A stretch of DNA of 64,000 nt from Miltoncostaea sp050249835. GTDB lineage: Bacteria; Actinomycetota; Thermoleophilia; Miltoncostaeales; Miltoncostaeaceae. The DNA is taken from positions 1 through 64,000 of the forward strand of contig JBFWPT010000008.1 in assembly GCA_050249835.1 (NCBI GenBank), in the 5' to 3' direction. The position numbers and the translations under genes were made by a program. This document shows positions 8,029 through 16,320 of the stretch, piece after piece (positions within the stretch are counted from its first letter, which is position 1; each line of letters starts with the position of its first letter). Below the pieces are notes generated by a model. That model saw only the letters and a program-made list of their open reading frames with translations. It had not been told where the DNA came from and searched no databases.

Positions 8029-8808
8029 ATGGGTACCGGACGACTCGAGGGGCGCCGCTGCGTGGTGACCGGCGCGACGAAGGGGCTCGGGCGCGAGACC
8101 GCGCTGCTGATGGCCGCCGAGGGCGCGACGGTGGTCGCGGTGGGGCGGGCGGAGGCCGACGGCGAGAGCCTGGTGGCCGAGGCCGCGTCGTTGCCGGGGC
8201 GCATCGCCTTCGTGGCCGGCGACGTGCGCGAGGCCGCCACCCACGACGCCGCCGTCGCGCGCTGCGCCGAGCTCGGCGGGCTGGACGTCTACGTGAACAA
8301 CGCCGGCATCCTCGGCCCCGAGGGCCCGCTGCACGAGACGAGCCTGGAGGACTGGGAGGAGGTCAACGCCGTCAACATGCGCGGCGTCTTCCTGGGCTGC
8401 CGGGCCGCGATCGGCGCGATGCTGCACCAGGGCCACGGCGGGTCGATCGTCAACGTCGGCTCGATCCTGTCCCTCACGGGCGACCCGTTCCTGTCGTCCT
8501 ACACGGCCACCAAGCACGGGGTGCTCGGCCTCTCCCGGGTGATCGCGGTCGACTACGCGTCGCGCGGCATCCGCTGCAACTGCGTCCTGCCCGGGGACAT
8601 GGAGACGCCCATGATCCTCGAGTACTTCGCGGCGAGCGACGACCCCGAGGCGACCCGGGCGGAGATGGAGGGCTCGTACCCCCAGAAGCGCATCGCCCAC
8701 CCGCGCGAGGTGGCGAACGCCATCCTGTTCCTGGCGTCGGCCGAGGCGTCCTTCGTCAACGGCGCCGAGCTGCTCGTGGACGGCGCGTTGACCGTGAAGG
8801 CCTACTAG
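8029..8808 (+). CDS. Short-chain dehydrogenase/reductase, substrate unknown
   Basis: This is a classical NAD(P)-dependent SDR of 259 residues. The cofactor motif TGATKGLGRE lies near residue 15, NNAG in YVNNAGILG near 87, the catalytic Ser in GSILSLTG, and the YTATKHG motif carries Tyr and Lys. The C-terminus FLASAEASFVNGAELLVDG is typical of 3-oxoacyl-ACP-reductase-like SDRs. The start at 8029 follows GGGGAGG; the frame is open upstream to 7861 but that part has no SDR character. The substrate cannot be told; neighbours give no clear pathway. Confidence 0.85.
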   Translation: MGTGRLEGRRCVVTGATKGLGRETALLMAAEGATVVAVGRAEADGESLVAEAASLPGRIAFVAGDVREAATHDAAVARCAELGGLDVYVNNAGILGPEGPLHETSLEDWEEVNAVNMRGVFLGCRAAIGAMLHQGHGGSIVNVGSILSLTGDPFLSSYTATKHGVLGLSRVIAVDYASRGIRCNCVLPGDMETPMILEYFAASDDPEATRAEMEGSYPQKRIAHPREVANAILFLASAEASFVNGAELLVDGALTVKAY

Positions 8809-8813
8809 CCACC

Positions 8814-8819
8814 TACACT
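8814..8819 (+). promoter_or_regulatory. Putative -10 element of hisC-aroF-tyrA (TACACT)
   Basis: TACACT ends 10 bases before the hisC ATG. TTGACC at 8788-8793 could be a -35, but the 20-base spacer is long. Unlike most promoters here, no strong inverted repeat precedes it. Confidence 0.4.
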
Positions 8820-8829
8820 GTCCGGCCTG

Positions 8830-9972
8830 ATGAGCATCCGCACCTCCGACCGCCTCGCCGCCATCCCGCGGTACGAGCCCGGCCTCACCACGGCCGAGGT
8901 CCTCGCGCGCTTCGGCATCGAGAGCGCGGTCAAGCTCGCGTCCAACGAGAGCCCCTTCCCGCCGATGCCCGAGGTGGCGGAGGTGGTCGCCCGCGGGACG
9001 GCCGGCCTCAACCGCTACCCGGACGCCCCCGCCCGCGGGCTGCGGCGCGCCCTGGCCGAGCGCCACGGCGTCGCGCCCGAGGACGTCGTGATCGGCAACG
9101 GCTCCTGCGAGCTCATCCTGCTCGCCGGCCAGGCGCTGCTCGACCCGGGCACCACGGTCATCCACGCGGACCCGTCGTTCTCGCTCTACCCGCACCTCGC
9201 GGCCGCGGCGGGGGCCGAGGCCCTCCCGGTGCCGCTCGCCGACGACCTGGGCCACGACCTCGACACCATGGCGGCGCTCGTGGACGAGCGGACGCGCCTG
9301 GTCATCGTCTGCAACCCGAACAACCCGACCGGCGTGTACCGGCCGGCCGACGAGATCGAGCGCTTCCTGGACCAGCTCCCGGAGGACCTCGCGGTCATCG
9401 TCGACGAGGCCTACTACGACTTCGTCGACCGCCCGGACGCCGGCCGCACCATGTCGATGGCGCGCGAGCGGCCCAACCTGCTCGTGCTCCGCACCTTCTC
9501 GAAGGCGCACGGCCTCTGCGGCCTGCGGGTCGGCTACGGCGTGGGCGCGGCGTCGTGGATCCAGGCCATCGACCAGGTGCGCCAGCCCTTCAACACCAAC
9601 GCCCTGGCGCAGGCCGCGGCGCTGGAGAGCCTGCGGCACCCGCACGAGCTGGAGCGGCGCGTCCGGGCGGTCATGGCGGAACGTTCCCGCGTGGCCTCCG
9701 CGCTGGCCGATACGAGCTGGGCCTTTACCCCCAGCCAGGCCAACTTTATCCTGGTGACGCCGGATCCCCCTCCGGGCACCGGAGAGGCCGGCTTCCACGA
9801 GCAGCTCCTTCGCCAGGGCGTCATCGTCCGCGACGGAGAACCCCTCGGATGCCCGGGGAGTCTGCGGGTCTCGATCGGGACCCCGGATGAGAACGACGCA
9901 TTCCTCGCCGCGCGGGCCCGCCTCGCCGGCATGGCCCACCGCGAGACCCGACCAGGACGGACAGACCGATGA
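8830..9972 (+). CDS. hisC: Histidinol-phosphate/aromatic aminotransferase (HisC-like)
   Basis: This fold-type I PLP aminotransferase has 380 residues. VKLASNESPFPP, CNPNNPTG, VIVDEAYYDF and the PLP-lysine segment FSKAHGLCGLRVGYG are all HisC-family signatures. HisC enzymes take histidinol phosphate, but homologues inside aromatic operons often transaminate prephenate, phenylpyruvate or hydroxyphenylpyruvate. Here it overlaps aroF by 4 bases and precedes tyrA, so a role in tyrosine/phenylalanine synthesis is likely (inference from context). No other histidine gene is nearby. Confidence 0.88.
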   Translation: MSIRTSDRLAAIPRYEPGLTTAEVLARFGIESAVKLASNESPFPPMPEVAEVVARGTAGLNRYPDAPARGLRRALAERHGVAPEDVVIGNGSCELILLAGQALLDPGTTVIHADPSFSLYPHLAAAAGAEALPVPLADDLGHDLDTMAALVDERTRLVIVCNPNNPTGVYRPADEIERFLDQLPEDLAVIVDEAYYDFVDRPDAGRTMSMARERPNLLVLRTFSKAHGLCGLRVGYGVGAASWIQAIDQVRQPFNTNALAQAAALESLRHPHELERRVRAVMAERSRVASALADTSWAFTPSQANFILVTPDPPPGTGEAGFHEQLLRQGVIVRDGEPLGCPGSLRVSIGTPDENDAFLAARARLAGMAHRETRPGRTDR

Positions 9973-11015
9973 TGATCGTCATGCAGGAGGGCGCGACCGA
10001 GGAGCAGGTCCGCCACGTCGTCGAGCGCATCGAGCAGGCCGGCGCGCGCGCCCACCCCTCCCGCGGCGAGTTCGTCACGGTCATCGGGGCGATCGGCGAC
10101 GACCGCGAGATCGTGGCCTCCCTCCAGCTCGAGGGCGAGCCCGGGGTCGACAAGGTCGTCCCCATCCTCAAGCCGTACAAGCTCGTCTCGAGCGACTTCC
10201 GCGGCCGCGACGCCGTGGTCGAGGTCTCCGGGCGCCCGTTCGGCGGCGGCTCCTTCGGGCTCATCGCCGGCCCGTGCGCCGTCGAGTCGCGCGAGCAGAC
10301 CCTCGCCTCCGCCCGCGCCTGCAAGGCCGCCGGCGCGACCATTCTCCGCGGCGGCGCCTACAAGCCGCGCACCTCGCCGTACGCCTTCCAGGGCCTCGGC
10401 AAGCCGGGCCTCGAGATCCTGGCCGAGGCCCGCGACGAGACCGGGCTGCCGATCTGCACGGAGCTCATGGACGTCCGCCAGCTCGAGGACGTCCTCGAGG
10501 TCGCGGACATGATCCAGATCGGCGCGCGCAACATGCAGAACTTCGACCTGCTGCGCGAGGTGGGCCGAACCTCGACGCCGGTGCTGCTGAAGCGCGGCAT
10601 CTCGGCGACGGTCGAGGAGTGGCTGCTGTCGGCCGAGTACATCGCCCGCGAGGGGAACGGGGCCATCATCCTCTGCGAGCGCGGCATCCGGACGTTCGAG
10701 ACGGCGACCCGCTCGACGCTCGACATCTCCGCGGTGCCGGTGGCCAAGGGCCTCTCGTCGCTGCCGGTGATCGTCGACCCGTCGCACGCGGCCGGCAAGC
10801 GCGAGCTCATCCTCCCGATGGCGCGCGCCGCCGTCGTCGCCGGGGCCGACGGCCTCATCGTCGAGGTGCACCCGGCGCCGGAGAACGCCCTCTGCGACGG
10901 GCCGCAGGCCCTCCACGCGGAGACGTTCGGCGCGTGGGTCGCGGACGTGCAGCGGTGCATCGACCTGATGGGCAAGGTGCTCTCGGGCGACGCGCCGGTG
11001 GCCGTCGGCGCCTGA
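9969..11015 (+). CDS. aroF: 3-deoxy-7-phosphoheptulonate synthase with N-terminal ferredoxin/ACT-like domain
   Basis: DAHP synthase condenses phosphoenolpyruvate and erythrose 4-phosphate, the first shikimate step. The first ~70 residues (MMIVMQEGATEEQV to VDKVVPI) form the small regulatory domain of the Thermotoga/Bacillus type Ib enzymes, which usually mediates feedback control. The barrel follows, with LIAGPCAVESREQ, RGGAYKPRTSPYAFQG, GARNMQN, LLKRG and VDPSHAAGKR. Length 348 is normal. ATG overlaps hisC (ATGA). Confidence 0.95.
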   Translation: MMIVMQEGATEEQVRHVVERIEQAGARAHPSRGEFVTVIGAIGDDREIVASLQLEGEPGVDKVVPILKPYKLVSSDFRGRDAVVEVSGRPFGGGSFGLIAGPCAVESREQTLASARACKAAGATILRGGAYKPRTSPYAFQGLGKPGLEILAEARDETGLPICTELMDVRQLEDVLEVADMIQIGARNMQNFDLLREVGRTSTPVLLKRGISATVEEWLLSAEYIAREGNGAIILCERGIRTFETATRSTLDISAVPVAKGLSSLPVIVDPSHAAGKRELILPMARAAVVAGADGLIVEVHPAPENALCDGPQALHAETFGAWVADVQRCIDLMGKVLSGDAPVAVGA

Positions 11016-11025
11016 CGACACCGCC

Positions 11026-12123
11026 ATGGGCCCGGTCGCCGTCGTCGGCATCGGGCTCATGGGCGGATCGCTCGGCCTGGCGCTGCGGGGCCTCGGCGGC
11101 ATCGAGGTCCGCGGCGCCGACCCCGACCCGGAGGCGCTCCGGGTCGCCGTCGCCGTGGGCGCGATCGACCACGCGGCGGCGGACATCGGCGACGCGGTCG
11201 ACGGCGCGGCCGCCGTCGTGCTGGCCGCCCCCGTCCCCGAGCTCGCGGGCCTGGCGCGGCGGGTGCTGGGGGCGACCGGGCCGGACTGCGTCGTGACGGA
11301 CCTCGGCTCGGCGAAGGCCGGGGTGCTCGCGGCGCTCACCCCGGGCGAGCGCGAGCGCTTCATCGGGGGGCACCCGGTCTGCGGCGCCGAGCGCACCGGG
11401 GTCGCCTTCGCCCGGCAGGAGCTCTTCCGCGGCGCCACCTGGTTCCTCACCCCGGGGCCGGAGGCCCGGCCGGACCTGTTCGGGCGCCTCCACGCCCTGG
11501 TCGCGGCGGTCGGGGCGCGCCCGGTGGCGATCGACGCGGGCGTCCACGACAGCCTCATGGCCCTCGTCTCCCACGTGCCCCACGTGCTGGCGAGCGCCCT
11601 GGTCAACCAGGCCGCCGACACCGCGCCGGAGGGCCGGGAGGCGCTGCGCTCGGCGGGGCCCTCGTTCCAGGACCTCACGCGGGTCGCCGGCTCCAACCCC
11701 CCGCTCTGGGCGGACATCCTGCTCGCCAACCGCGACGCCGTGCTGGACGCCCTCGCCGACTACGGCGCGCGCTTGGACGCCGTGGCGTCGGCCCTGCGCG
11801 CCGGCGACCGCGACTGGCTGCTGGCGTTCGTGGAGGATGCCGCCGCCGCGCGGGCCCGTCTGCGCGAGCCGGCCCCGGCCGCGGCGCTCCCGGCCGAGCC
11901 GGTGCGCGTCGTCGTGGGCATCCCCAACCGGCCCGGCGTCATCAGCGAGATCGCGACCGCCCTCGGCCACGCCCACATCAACATCGAGGACCTCGCTCTG
12001 CGCCCCGGTCCCCCCGACGGCGAGGGCGAGCTGGTCCTGACCGTCGCGGCGGCCGACGCGGACGAGGCCGTCCGCCTCGTCACCGCCCGGGGTTACCCGG
12101 CCGCGGCGTCCGGGGGGGAGTAG
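11026..12123 (+). CDS. tyrA: Prephenate dehydrogenase with C-terminal ACT domain
   Basis: It oxidatively decarboxylates prephenate to 4-hydroxyphenylpyruvate for tyrosine. The 365-residue protein has the Rossmann motif VVGIGLMGGSLGLAL at the N-terminus and VTDLGSAKAGV, GGHPVCGAERTGV and SHVPHVLASAL in the catalytic domain. From about residue 286 VRVVVGIPNRPGVISEIATA starts an ACT domain, which likely binds tyrosine for feedback. It lies 10 bases after aroF. Its 3' end overlaps the convergent membrane-protein gene by 31 bases. Confidence 0.95.
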   Translation: MGPVAVVGIGLMGGSLGLALRGLGGIEVRGADPDPEALRVAVAVGAIDHAAADIGDAVDGAAAVVLAAPVPELAGLARRVLGATGPDCVVTDLGSAKAGVLAALTPGERERFIGGHPVCGAERTGVAFARQELFRGATWFLTPGPEARPDLFGRLHALVAAVGARPVAIDAGVHDSLMALVSHVPHVLASALVNQAADTAPEGREALRSAGPSFQDLTRVAGSNPPLWADILLANRDAVLDALADYGARLDAVASALRAGDRDWLLAFVEDAAAARARLREPAPAAALPAEPVRVVVGIPNRPGVISEIATALGHAHINIEDLALRPGPPDGEGELVLTVAAADADEAVRLVTARGYPAAASGGE

Positions 12124-14600
12124 CCGGAGGGCATCCAGCCCGGGGTGCCCGGCCGCAGGGAGCGGCGCACGAGGGCGTCGAGCCACGTGGCGAGGTGGCG
12201 GTCACCGAAGTAGGCCGAGTGGCTCCCGGCGCCGCGGATGCAGGCGTCCACGAGCGGGACCGGCGCGTCCCGGCCGGGGACCGTGATCTGCGCCTCCATC
12301 ACGGTGCCGGCCGTCGTGGCCCCCGGCGTGCCCGCGTCGCGGAAGACGGACCGTCCGATGTAGTCCCGGGGCCGGTAGGCGTTGACCCAGGGGCCGGACA
12401 GCATCGCGAGGCGCGCCGGCAGGCCCGCCGACGCCGGGTCGGACCAGTCGTACTGGCCGGGCAGCCGCGCCTCGTAGGTCTGCCGCAGCGGGCAGCCGAA
12501 GGTGAGCAGCGACACGCCGATCTCCTCCAGCCGCGAGCCGGGCGCCACCAGCGGCCACGGGGCGACGCCCCAGCCGTCGGAGTGCTCCGGCAGCGCGCGG
12601 TGCATGTCGCCGGCGAGGGTCGCGAGCGAGTACATGGTCCCCTGGCTGTGGGCCGCGATGACGACGTGGTCGTGGTCCTCCTGCAGCACGGCGAGCAGGG
12701 CGCGGTACCGGGCGACGACCTGCGCGCGGACGCCGGCCTGATCCGTGTCGATGCGCAGGTAGGTCGCGACGTCGTAGGGGATGTCGATGCCCTTCCGCGC
12801 CGCCGCGAGGGCCCCGCCCGGGGCGCCGCGCCAGGCGCGCGGGTCGATCGGCATCACCCGCGCGAGCAGGGTGAGCGCGATCGCGACGACCGAGAGCAGC
12901 GCCCACCCCTGGGCCGATCCCACCGGGTCGGGCGCCCAGCCGATGATCCAGATGCCCACCCCGGTCAGCGCGGCCAGGACCCCGCCGACCACGAGGGCGC
13001 CGGAGACGACCCTGCCGGTCATCACCCTGAGCGCGTCGTCCAGCATCGCCCCGGGGGGCGCGCCCGCCGCGTGGCGGGCCATGAGGAACAGGACGGCGAA
13101 GACCGCGCCGGCGACGAGGAACAGGAACACCGGCACCAGCGGGAGCATCGACAGGCCGAACACCTCGGTCGCCCAGGCCGTGGGGTTCATCCCCGCGGAG
13201 CGCTCCAGCGCGGCCGCCTGGCCGCCCAGGAGGCGGGCCTGCTCGGCGTCCTCGATGCCGTCCGTCGCCGGGCGGGCGCCGTCGCGGGCGACCGCGTCGC
13301 GGGCCTCCGACGCCTCGCGGGAGGCGGCCGCCGCCTCGGCGTCCAGGGCCTCGATCTCGATCGCCGTCGCCGGCCACTGCTCGCCGGCGTCCCCGCAGAT
13401 GCGGCTCCAGGCCCAGTCGGACGCGTCGGTCAGGCAGCGCACCTCGCCGGCGTTGCTCCCCCAGGTGGCGTCGTCGGCGCTCGTGAACGCCACGGCGCCG
13501 ATGCCGCCGACCAGCAGGGTGCCCACGATCGCGACCAGCAACGGGCTGAGGACGGTGCTCGCCACCCGCGTGAACGTGGCCCGCAGGTCGCGCGCCGGGT
13601 CGCGCCAGTGGACGAACGCCAGGACGATCAGGGTGAGGGCCACGAGGACCAGGGCGCCCAGCCAGGCCGGCCGGATGGCGTAGCCGCCGACCACCAGCAC
13701 CGCCTGCCCGAGGCCGGCCTCGATGCTGCCCGTCCTCGCGATGCGCCAGAAGACGACGAGCGCCGCGAGGGCGAGGAGGACGAAGGAGACGGTGGAGGGG
13801 GCGGCGAGGCGCGCCGCCCAGGCGAACGGGCCGCTGCCCGGGCGGTTCCACCCGCCGCGCCCGAGCCCGCGGCCGAGGGCGGTCATGGCCGGCACGGACG
13901 CCAGCGCCACGAGCCCCAGGGCGAGCGGATCGGGGATGCCGAGCGGCTCGTCCACCGCAAGCCAGAGCGCCGTCCCGACGAGTGCGGCGATCACGGTGAG
14001 GGGGATGACGAGCGCGGCGACCCACCAGGAGGTCACCTCCATGGTGCGGTTCGCGAAGCCGCGCAGGCTCCCCATGACCCACCCGAGCACCCCGAGCAGG
14101 GCCGCGGCGCACAGCACGGCGCCGACGAGCACCGTCCATGGCGGCAGGGATCCACGGGACAACCCGGTGACGGTCAGGATCGCCGCGACGGCGGCCGTGA
14201 AGCCCCAGGCGAGCGCCCAGGCGAGGCGCCCCTGGCGGCTGCGGCCCACGCCGGTGCCCTCCAGCCCGACGGTCGCCAACTGGACCCCGAGGCCGAAGGC
14301 ACTCCCGACGAAGCCGGCGACGGTGCCGCCGGGGAAGCTCGACAGGTCGGACCAGTGCATCTCCACCAGGTCAACGTCGGCGCCGTCCGGGCCGCGCAGC
14401 CGACGGCGCGCCGCGTCGTACCGCTCGGCCCGGCGGGCCCCCGCGGCCGGCACGTCGACGGGCAGCCGGCCCGGGTCCGGGCACCAGCGCCAGTCGTCCC
14501 CCGGCAGCCGCGTCAGGCCGGTCGCCACCTGCTCGACGGCCTCGCCCTCCTTCTGGTCGCCGACACCGGGCACGACGACGATGGCGACGGACGGCGGCAT
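12093..14600 (-). CDS. Multi-pass membrane protein with alpha/beta-hydrolase-like C-terminal domain, unknown function
   Basis: The product is about 835 residues. It opens with a soluble segment VAIVVVPGVGDQKEGEAV, resembling the first strand and oxyanion turn of an alpha/beta hydrolase. Several hydrophobic helices follow (roughly residues 120-385) and another set lies around 490-590. A C-terminal domain carries VVIAAHSQGTMYSLA near residue 650, a nucleophile-elbow-like A-H-S-Q-G. Asp and His partners may lie in the last 150 residues (for example GAGSHSAYFGDRH). I recognise no named family. I prefer ATG 14600 because TAGGGT lies 11 bases upstream; ATG 14642 is the alternative. Confidence 0.72.
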   Translation of the reverse strand: MPPSVAIVVVPGVGDQKEGEAVEQVATGLTRLPGDDWRWCPDPGRLPVDVPAAGARRAERYDAARRRLRGPDGADVDLVEMHWSDLSSFPGGTVAGFVGSAFGLGVQLATVGLEGTGVGRSRQGRLAWALAWGFTAAVAAILTVTGLSRGSLPPWTVLVGAVLCAAALLGVLGWVMGSLRGFANRTMEVTSWWVAALVIPLTVIAALVGTALWLAVDEPLGIPDPLALGLVALASVPAMTALGRGLGRGGWNRPGSGPFAWAARLAAPSTVSFVLLALAALVVFWRIARTGSIEAGLGQAVLVVGGYAIRPAWLGALVLVALTLIVLAFVHWRDPARDLRATFTRVASTVLSPLLVAIVGTLLVGGIGAVAFTSADDATWGSNAGEVRCLTDASDWAWSRICGDAGEQWPATAIEIEALDAEAAAASREASEARDAVARDGARPATDGIEDAEQARLLGGQAAALERSAGMNPTAWATEVFGLSMLPLVPVFLFLVAGAVFAVLFLMARHAAGAPPGAMLDDALRVMTGRVVSGALVVGGVLAALTGVGIWIIGWAPDPVGSAQGWALLSVVAIALTLLARVMPIDPRAWRGAPGGALAAARKGIDIPYDVATYLRIDTDQAGVRAQVVARYRALLAVLQEDHDHVVIAAHSQGTMYSLATLAGDMHRALPEHSDGWGVAPWPLVAPGSRLEEIGVSLLTFGCPLRQTYEARLPGQYDWSDPASAGLPARLAMLSGPWVNAYRPRDYIGRSVFRDAGTPGATTAGTVMEAQITVPGRDAPVPLVDACIRGAGSHSAYFGDRHLATWLDALVRRSLRPGTPGWMPSGYSPPDAAAG

Positions 14601-14611
14601 CTCGGTCGACG

Positions 14612-14617
14612 ACCCTA
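14612..14617 (-). promoter_or_regulatory. Putative -10 element (TAGGGT) for the membrane hydrolase gene
   Basis: TAGGGT on the minus strand ends 11 bases before ATG 14600. It would be internal to the gene if the upstream ATG 14642 were used. Confidence 0.3.
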
Positions 14618-14710
14618 TTGCGGGCCTCGGAAGGAACGCCATCCATGCCCCCTCGCGGAATGGCGTGTCTCGGCCGATGAGACGGTGACACGGACCCTCC
14701 GAGGAGACCC

Positions 14711-15283
14711 ATGCTCCGTCGCGCCCTCCCGCTCGCCGCCACCGCGCTCGCCGCCTGCGCCCTCACCGCCGTCGCCGTCCCGAAGGCCGGCGCGCCCGTC
14801 ACGCGCGTGCCCGTCGTGGTCGAGGGCGACGCGGCCTCCTGGAACCAGGCCAAGGGGACCATCGCCCTGGCCGAGGCGACCACGCTGGGCCCGGCGCCCA
14901 AGAAGGCGAAGAAGGCCGTCCGGTCGGCCCGTCGCGTGACCGTGGTCCTCGGCCCGGGGACCGTGCTGGTGGGGGAGGACGAGGAGGGCCTGCGCGAGGT
15001 GCTGGAGCGGGCCGACATGTTCGCCGCGCTGGACGCCGCCGAGGAGGACGTCGTGGTCGAGGCCGCGGGCAGGCTCGCCCTGCCCGCCCCGCGGCGGGCC
15101 CGCACGGCGGGCCCCACGGTCCTCACGGCCCGCAAGGTCATCGTGCTGCTGCCGCCCCTCGACGGCGACGACCCCTACGGCGAGGACCTGGACGGCCTGC
15201 CCGAGGACCCGCCGGTGGACGAGGAGCCCGTCATCGACCCGGACGACCCCGACCTGGACGAGGACGCCGGCCTGGACCCCTAG
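14711..15283 (+). CDS. Secreted protein with acidic C-terminal tail, unknown function
   Basis: The 190-residue product starts with a signal peptide (MLRRALPLAATALAACALTA) containing LAAC, which could be a lipobox or simply a signal-peptidase I region. A Lys/Arg-rich centre (APKKAKKAVRSARRVTVVL) leads to a short alpha/beta stretch. The last ~40 residues are almost all Asp, Glu and Pro. GAGGAG precedes the ATG. I recognise no family. It converges on the next gene with a 4-base overlap of stops. Confidence 0.65.
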   Translation: MLRRALPLAATALAACALTAVAVPKAGAPVTRVPVVVEGDAASWNQAKGTIALAEATTLGPAPKKAKKAVRSARRVTVVLGPGTVLVGEDEEGLREVLERADMFAALDAAEEDVVVEAAGRLALPAPRRARTAGPTVLTARKVIVLLPPLDGDDPYGEDLDGLPEDPPVDEEPVIDPDDPDLDEDAGLDP

Positions 15284-16110
15284 CCGCTCGTCTCCTCCAG
15301 CAGGGGCTGGACGGCCTTCGAGAGCGCGCCCCCGCGCCAGGCGAGGGGCGACTCCCCGGGCTCCTCGATCGTGAAGCGGGCGCCCGGGATCCGCTCGGCG
15401 TACTCCTCCGCGACGGCGACCGGGTGGTCCGGGTCGACGTCGTCGCGGCTGCCGACGACGATCGTGGGGACGGCGATCCCGTCCAGGGCGTCCATGCCGT
15501 CGAAGGCGGCGGAGCGCGGGATGTGGCGCAGGGCGTCGGCCACGGCGCCGGGGTGGGCGTGCCGGCCGAGGCGCTGCAGGATCACGGTGCGCACGGCGTC
15601 GCGGTACCGCTCGGCGATCCGCAGGGGCATCGCGGCGAGGAAGCCCTCGGGGCCGCCCTCCTCCAGCCCGGCGGCGAGGCCGTCCCAGTAGTCGAGGTTC
15701 GGGCTCGGCGCGCCGCGGTGGGCGGGGGTCACGATCGCCAGGGCCGACACCCGCTCCGGGTGGCGCAGGGCCACCGCGACCGCCGTGGCCGAGCCCATCG
15801 ACTGGCCGACGAGGGCCGCCCGCTCCGCGCCGAGGGCGTCGAGCACGGCGACGGCGTCGGCGGCGAGGAGGTCGTAGTCGTACAGCCGGCGCTCCGGCGC
15901 GGGTGAGGACTCGCCGTGCCCGCGGGCGTCGTACTGGGCCACGCGGAACCCCGCCCGCTCCAGCAGGCGCGACCCGTGGACCACGTAGCGCCGGGTCGCC
16001 GTGAGGCCGTGGAGCAGCAGGACGGGCGGCCCCTCGCCCGCCACCTCCCCGCGCAGGGTCACGCCGTCGCGGACGACCTCGAGCGCCTCGGCGGGCGCCG
16101 GCGGGCTCAC
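15280..16110 (-). CDS. Alpha/beta-fold hydrolase, substrate unknown
   Basis: The 276-residue protein has VLLLHGLTATRRYVVHGS (oxyanion loop), YDARGHGES, the nucleophile elbow LVGQSMGSATA and an acidic residue in VVGSRDDVDPDHP. Where most relatives have a catalytic histidine near the C-terminus, this one reads EEPGESPLAWRGG with no His, so the third catalytic residue is missing or comes from elsewhere, such as the His in DPDHP. The start is GTG. It probably shares a transcript with the zinc-ribbon gene 7 bases upstream. Confidence 0.82.
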   Translation of the reverse strand: MSPPAPAEALEVVRDGVTLRGEVAGEGPPVLLLHGLTATRRYVVHGSRLLERAGFRVAQYDARGHGESSPAPERRLYDYDLLAADAVAVLDALGAERAALVGQSMGSATAVAVALRHPERVSALAIVTPAHRGAPSPNLDYWDGLAAGLEEGGPEGFLAAMPLRIAERYRDAVRTVILQRLGRHAHPGAVADALRHIPRSAAFDGMDALDGIAVPTIVVGSRDDVDPDHPVAVAEEYAERIPGARFTIEEPGESPLAWRGGALSKAVQPLLEETSG

Positions 16111-16117
16111 GCGGGGT

Positions 16118-16264
16118 TCAGGCGGCCAGGGGGACCGGGGCGGCGCAGTCCGGGCAGAACGGCTCGCCGCCGGACTCGTCGGGGCGCCCGTCCGCCGGGG
16201 TCAGCCAGGCGACCGCGTCCTCCTCGACCGGCCGGCGGCAGTCGTGGCAGGGGATCGACTCCAT
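16118..16264 (-). CDS. 48-residue double-CxxC zinc-ribbon protein
   Basis: A very small protein, MESIPCHDCRRPVEEDAV at the start and EPFCPDCAAPVPLAA at the end. The two CxxC pairs (CHDC and CPDC), about 33 residues apart, fit one zinc-binding ribbon. It ends 7 bases before the hydrolase start on the same strand, so the two are likely co-transcribed. The function is unknown. Confidence 0.55.
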   Translation of the reverse strand: MESIPCHDCRRPVEEDAVAWLTPADGRPDESGGEPFCPDCAAPVPLAA

Positions 16265-16320
16265 GGCGCGCAGGATGACGGTCCCCCCGGACGACACCCC
16301 CGGTGTGGTGTGATGGCACC

